This document shows, piece by piece, positions 61,482 to 64,000 of a stretch of 64,000 bases of DNA. The number at the start of each line of letters is the position of its first letter. The stretch's first letter is position 1. Source of the DNA: Sinobaca qinghaiensis (GTDB lineage: Bacteria; Bacillota; Bacilli; Bacillales; Marinococcaceae); assembly GCF_003610495.1 (NCBI RefSeq), contig NZ_RAPK01000007.1, forward strand, positions 372,001 through 436,000, given 5' to 3'. Both the position numbers and the translations under genes were made by a program. Below the pieces are notes generated by a model that had not been told where the DNA came from, did not search any database, and was given only the letters and a program-made list of their open reading frames with translations.

Positions 61482-61770
61482 GAGAGGCTGTTTTCACCTT
61501 CACTTTTTTGTCAGGAGATTGTTTGCGGATCCATTTCAAAAAACGCTGCATCTGTTCCTGCTTTTTTAATTTTCCCAATGTATCATAATGATCGGCAAGC
61601 TCTTTGTTCGTAAACAACGCATGTATCTGCCTATGGCAGGCTCTGCACAGTAAAGCAGTTTCTTTATGGGCGCCGCCTTTGTCTTTGGGTGTGAGATGAT
61701 GGACGGTGCGCTCCTCTACTTCTCTTCCACAGAGTTCACAAATTCCCTGTTTGTCTTTTCTTCGTGCCAT
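61471..61770 (-). CDS. HNH endonuclease family protein
   Basis: The 99-residue protein has a zinc-finger HNH fold: 'CELCGRE' and 'CRACHRQIHALF' (two CxxC pairs) flanking 'TVHHLTPKDKGG' (the HH/N-type catalytic His). Small stand-alone HNH proteins of Bacillaceae (for example YisB-like) are widespread; their role is unknown and a nicking activity is only inferred. The basic C-terminus could bind nucleic acid. The ATG at 61770 is about 15 bases from AAAGGAG, longer than usual; an ATT codon nine bases upstream would be better spaced but is a rare start. Confidence 0.78.
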   Translation of the reverse strand: MARRKDKQGICELCGREVEERTVHHLTPKDKGGAHKETALLCRACHRQIHALFTNKELADHYDTLGKLKKQEQMQRFLKWIRKQSPDKKVKVKTASQKR

Positions 61771-61792
61771 ATGCTGAATTGCCGGCTCCTTT

Positions 61793-62026
61793 CTATGTCT
61801 GCTGATCAAACCTGTTTCCTTTGCCGTACAGGTCCTGCTCAATTTCTCTGCGCTTCTGCAGTATCTCTCTTTCCTCATCCGGATCAGGTGATTCATTGTC
61901 TGTTACCTGTGAAATACTCTCTATTTTTTTAGGGCCGGCTACTTTGGCCGTGCCTTTCGTTTTTTCTACCTGCCTGCTTCCGTATAAAAGAGCGGCCTCA
62001 TTTGGTACCGGCGGAACATACCCCAT
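61793..62026 (-). CDS. hypothetical protein, 77 residues
   Basis: A hydrophilic, probably partly disordered protein ('MGYVPPVPNEAALLYGSRQ', then charged 'DPDEEREILQKRREIEQDLY'). GGGAGG lies nine bases before ATG 62026. It lies 22 bases upstream of the HNH gene in the same direction, so they are likely co-transcribed. I do not recognise it. Confidence 0.55.
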   Translation of the reverse strand: MGYVPPVPNEAALLYGSRQVEKTKGTAKVAGPKKIESISQVTDNESPDPDEEREILQKRREIEQDLYGKGNRFDQQT

Positions 62027-62140
62027 ACTCCTCATCCTCCCGTGTCTTTTACTATTACTATACCCCGTTTTTATTTAATATAGTCACTTATGCCTGGAAG
62101 ATTATCTTTACAGCACCCCCGGATACATTTTATGAAAACA

Positions 62141-62170
62141 AAAAAAGGCCTGCCCGAAAGGCAGACCTTT
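62141..62170 (-). terminator. terminator of ptsG
   Basis: AAAGG-CTGCC pairs with GGCAG-CCTTT around one mismatch, then a U-run on the minus strand. Confidence 0.88.
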
Positions 62171-62174
62171 AATC

Positions 62175-64000
62175 TTATTTAGAAATGTTAATAATATCCG
62201 CTTCGTTCCTGGATACCTTTTCTGTTTTTTTCAGTTCTACTTTCTGGCCTTCATTTAAGTTCGTGAAAATAACTGGAGTAATCGTTGATTTAGCTTTCTC
62301 CGCTATAAGAGCAAGATCAGCTTTTACAAGAGTCTGTCCCTGAGCAACGATGTCTCCTTCAGAAACAAAGACTTCAAATCCTTCGCCCTGCATGCCAACC
62401 GTATCAATACCGATGTGAAGCAGTATCTCCCGGCCGTCATCAGCAATAATACCAATCGCATGTTTAGTAGGGAAGACGTTGTTTATTTTTCCATCAACCG
62501 GGGAAACGAATTCGCCGTCAGCCGGCTCTATCGCAAACCCGTCGCCCATCATACGACCAGAAAATACGTCATCCGGCACGTCATCAAGCGGGATAATACG
62601 ACCTTCAGCAGGAGAATTGATTGATTTCTCTTCTGAGAGATCCGGTGCAATTGCCGGCTCTGCTTCTTTATCCGGATCAAAATCCGGCTTTTTATTAATC
62701 GGCTCGGCCGGTGTCTTACCGTCTATTATATCCTGCATCTGACCTTTGATTGCATCAGATCTCGGTCCGAAAATAGCCTGGACATTGTTTCCGACTTCCA
62801 TCACGCCTGCGGCTCCAAGCTGCTTGAGACGGTCTTTATCCACCTGCGATTTATCGTTTACCGTAATACGAAGACGTGTAATACACGCGTCTAAATGCTT
62901 GAGGTTTTCTTTACCGCCGAATGCTTCAAGCACATTGTAAGGCAGCTCACTTACTTCGCCTTTGCCGCCTGTGCTTACTGCTGCAGCTGCTTCTTCACGA
63001 CCCGGCGTCATAAGGTTAAATTTCCTTATGGCAAAACGGAACATAAAGTAATAGATAGCAAAGAATACAAGACCTACTGGAATCACGAGCCACCAGTCTG
63101 TACGGTTCGGAACAATACCGTATAGGAAGTAGTCAATTGCTCCCCCGGAGAAACTCATCCCAATTTTTACATTTAATAAATGCATTGTCATAAAGGATAG
63201 TCCGGCAAAAATAGCGTGAATACCGAATAATACAGGAGCTACGAATAAGAAGCTGAACTCCAATGGCTCGGTAATACCTGTTAAGAAAGAAGTTAATGCG
63301 GCTGATCCCATAATACCGGCAACATATTTTTTGTTTTCCGGCTTCGCGCAGTGGTAAATCGCAAGTGCTGCGCCGGGAAGACCGAACATCATGAATGGAT
63401 ACTTACCTGTCATAAATGTACCGGCTGTGAAATCTACTCCATCTCTCATCTGTTCAATGAAGATACGCTGGTCTCCGCGGATTGTTTCACCAGCGGCGTT
63501 AACATATGTGCCAAACTCAAACCATATTGGGGTATAAAATACGTGGTGAAGACCGAATGGAATAAGTGACCTTTCTACTACACCAAAAATAAATGCGGCA
63601 AGCGTCTGGTTGGATTCCGTCATGAAGTAGGAAAATGTGTTTAATACTTCCTGGATCGGAGGCCATACGAATGTAAGAATCGCACCAATAATCAAACCGC
63701 CAATCGATGTAACAATAGGAACAAAACGCTTTCCTGCGAAGAATCCTAAGTACGAAGGAAGTTCAATTTTGTAAAAGCGGTTAAACATGTAAGCACCGAG
63801 AATACCGGCAATAATACCGCCGAACACGCCCGTTTGAAGAGTCGGGATACCTAATACGCTGGCGTAGGCCGGGTTATCTCCAACCATATCGGCGTCAATT
63901 CCGACAAGTACGCTCATCGTAACGTTAATAATAAAGAATCCTATTAATGCGGCAAGTCCTGCTACCCCATCTCCATTTGCAAGGCCAATAGCTACACCTA
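62175..64000 (-). CDS. ptsG: glucose-specific PTS permease EIICBA (5' end outside the window)
   Basis: About 608 codons are visible and the frame stays open to the right edge, where residues '[14 protein letters not shown]' match the early part of PtsG. The ATG at 63917 is internal, not the start. EIIC (membrane, '[14 protein letters not shown]', '[20 protein letters not shown]', '[13 protein letters not shown]') is followed by EIIB with the phospho-Cys in '[11 protein letters not shown]', and by EIIA with the phospho-His in '[14 protein letters not shown]'. The order C-B-A matches PtsG, which imports and phosphorylates glucose using HPr-P. Regulation (GlcT antitermination in B. subtilis) would lie off the window. 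Confidence 0.93.
   Translation of the reverse strand, partial: GVAIGLANGDGVAGLAALIGFFIINVTMSVLVGIDADMVGDNPAYASVLGIPTLQTGVFGGIIAGILGAYMFNRFYKIELPSYLGFFAGKRFVPIVTSIGGLIIGAILTFVWPPIQEVLNTFSYFMTESNQTLAAFIFGVVERSLIPFGLHHVFYTPIWFEFGTYVNAAGETIRGDQRIFIEQMRDGVDFTAGTFMTGKYPFMMFGLPGAALAIYHCAKPENKKYVAGIMGSAALTSFLTGITEPLEFSFLFVAPVLFGIHAIFAGLSFMTMHLLNVKIGMSFSGGAIDYFLYGIVPNRTDWWLVIPVGLVFFAIYYFMFRFAIRKFNLMTPGREEAAAAVSTGGKGEVSELPYNVLEAFGGKENLKHLDACITRLRITVNDKSQVDKDRLKQLGAAGVMEVGNNVQAIFGPRSDAIKGQMQDIIDGKTPAEPINKKPDFDPDKEAEPAIAPDLSEEKSINSPAEGRIIPLDDVPDDVFSGRMMGDGFAIEPADGEFVSPVDGKINNVFPTKHAIGIIADDGREILLHIGIDTVGMQGEGFEVFVSEGDIVAQGQTLVKADLALIAEKAKSTITPVIFTNLNEGQKVELKKTEKVSRNEADIINISK

Noticed and set aside
63832-63917. 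ATG at 63917 as the start of ptsG
   Set aside because: In-frame codons upstream to the edge of the window encode conserved PtsG sequence and there is no ribosome site before this ATG, so the gene is cut by the window.

Overview
The window reads as chromosomal DNA of a low-to-moderate GC Bacillaceae bacterium. The clearest evidence is gene order: blocks that lie together in Bacillus subtilis recur here. These are speA / SR1 RNA / pdhABCD / ykyA / def / rpoY-rnjA / ktrC; ykuU-ykuT-dapL-dapH; yktA-yktB-yktC; and yjcH-yjcF. Ribosome binding sites are strong (AGGAGG), GTG and TTG starts are common, and promoters are of the sigma-A type. A BCCT-type compatible-solute transporter, very acidic linkers (E2 of pyruvate dehydrogenase, the polysaccharide deacetylase, YkyA) and several ion or mechanosensitive channels suggest a salt-adapted, perhaps haloalkaliphilic member. 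I cannot name a species. No transposon, prophage, CRISPR array or rRNA was seen.

Layout. 0-7.9 kb: DegV lipid-binding protein, a Gfo/Idh oxidoreductase, a citrate/dicarboxylate-type two-component system facing a CitMHS transporter, glycerol facilitator glpF with a regulated leader, and an inositol-phosphatase family gene. 8-16.6 kb: yktB/yktA, a nitronate monooxygenase, speA, an XRE-cupin regulator divergent from a drug/metabolite exporter, an SR1-like dual-function RNA, a lipoprotein deacetylase and the BCCT transporter. 16.7-28.3 kb: the pdh operon, ykyA, def, rpoY-rnjA, ktrC, peroxiredoxin and a small MscS channel. 28.3-33.5 kb: diaminopimelate/lysine synthesis (dapL, a class III aminotransferase, dapH), an RraA-like aldolase and isocitrate lyase with a repeat-rich promoter. 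33.6-42 kb: MFS/LysR pair, MscS channel, tRNA-Val(GAC), and an envelope block (OatA-like acyltransferase, N-formylglutamate-amidohydrolase-like secreted protein, PLD-family enzyme). 42-51 kb: small and membrane proteins, purT with PurR-type boxes, a YsnF stress protein, an OsmC-family gene interrupted by an in-frame UGA, and a LexA-controlled Y-family polymerase. 51-64 kb: SufT-like protein, acyl-CoA ligase, FMN reductase, alanine/glycine symporter, 2-hydroxyacid dehydrogenase with a PrmA-like methyltransferase, fumarase, PgpA-like protein, yjcH/yjcF, HNH protein and the 3' part of ptsG, which runs off the right edge.

Themes. Central carbon flow (pyruvate dehydrogenase, fumarase, isocitrate lyase, glucose PTS, citrate and glycerol uptake) dominates, and CcpA-type cre sites appear at the citrate transporter, glpF and the SR1-like RNA. 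The strongest unusual observation is the OsmC-family gene at 48718-49182. UGA occupies the position of the first conserved cysteine, the frame stays open for 89 further codons, and a very GC-rich hairpin with a G-containing loop starts 16 nt after the UGA. This is what a bacterial selenoprotein gene looks like. Other signals worth a look are the SR1-like RNA, the glpF antitermination leader, the AACAGT repeat array at aceA, a perfect inverted repeat at the pdh promoter, and two very small membrane-peptide genes.
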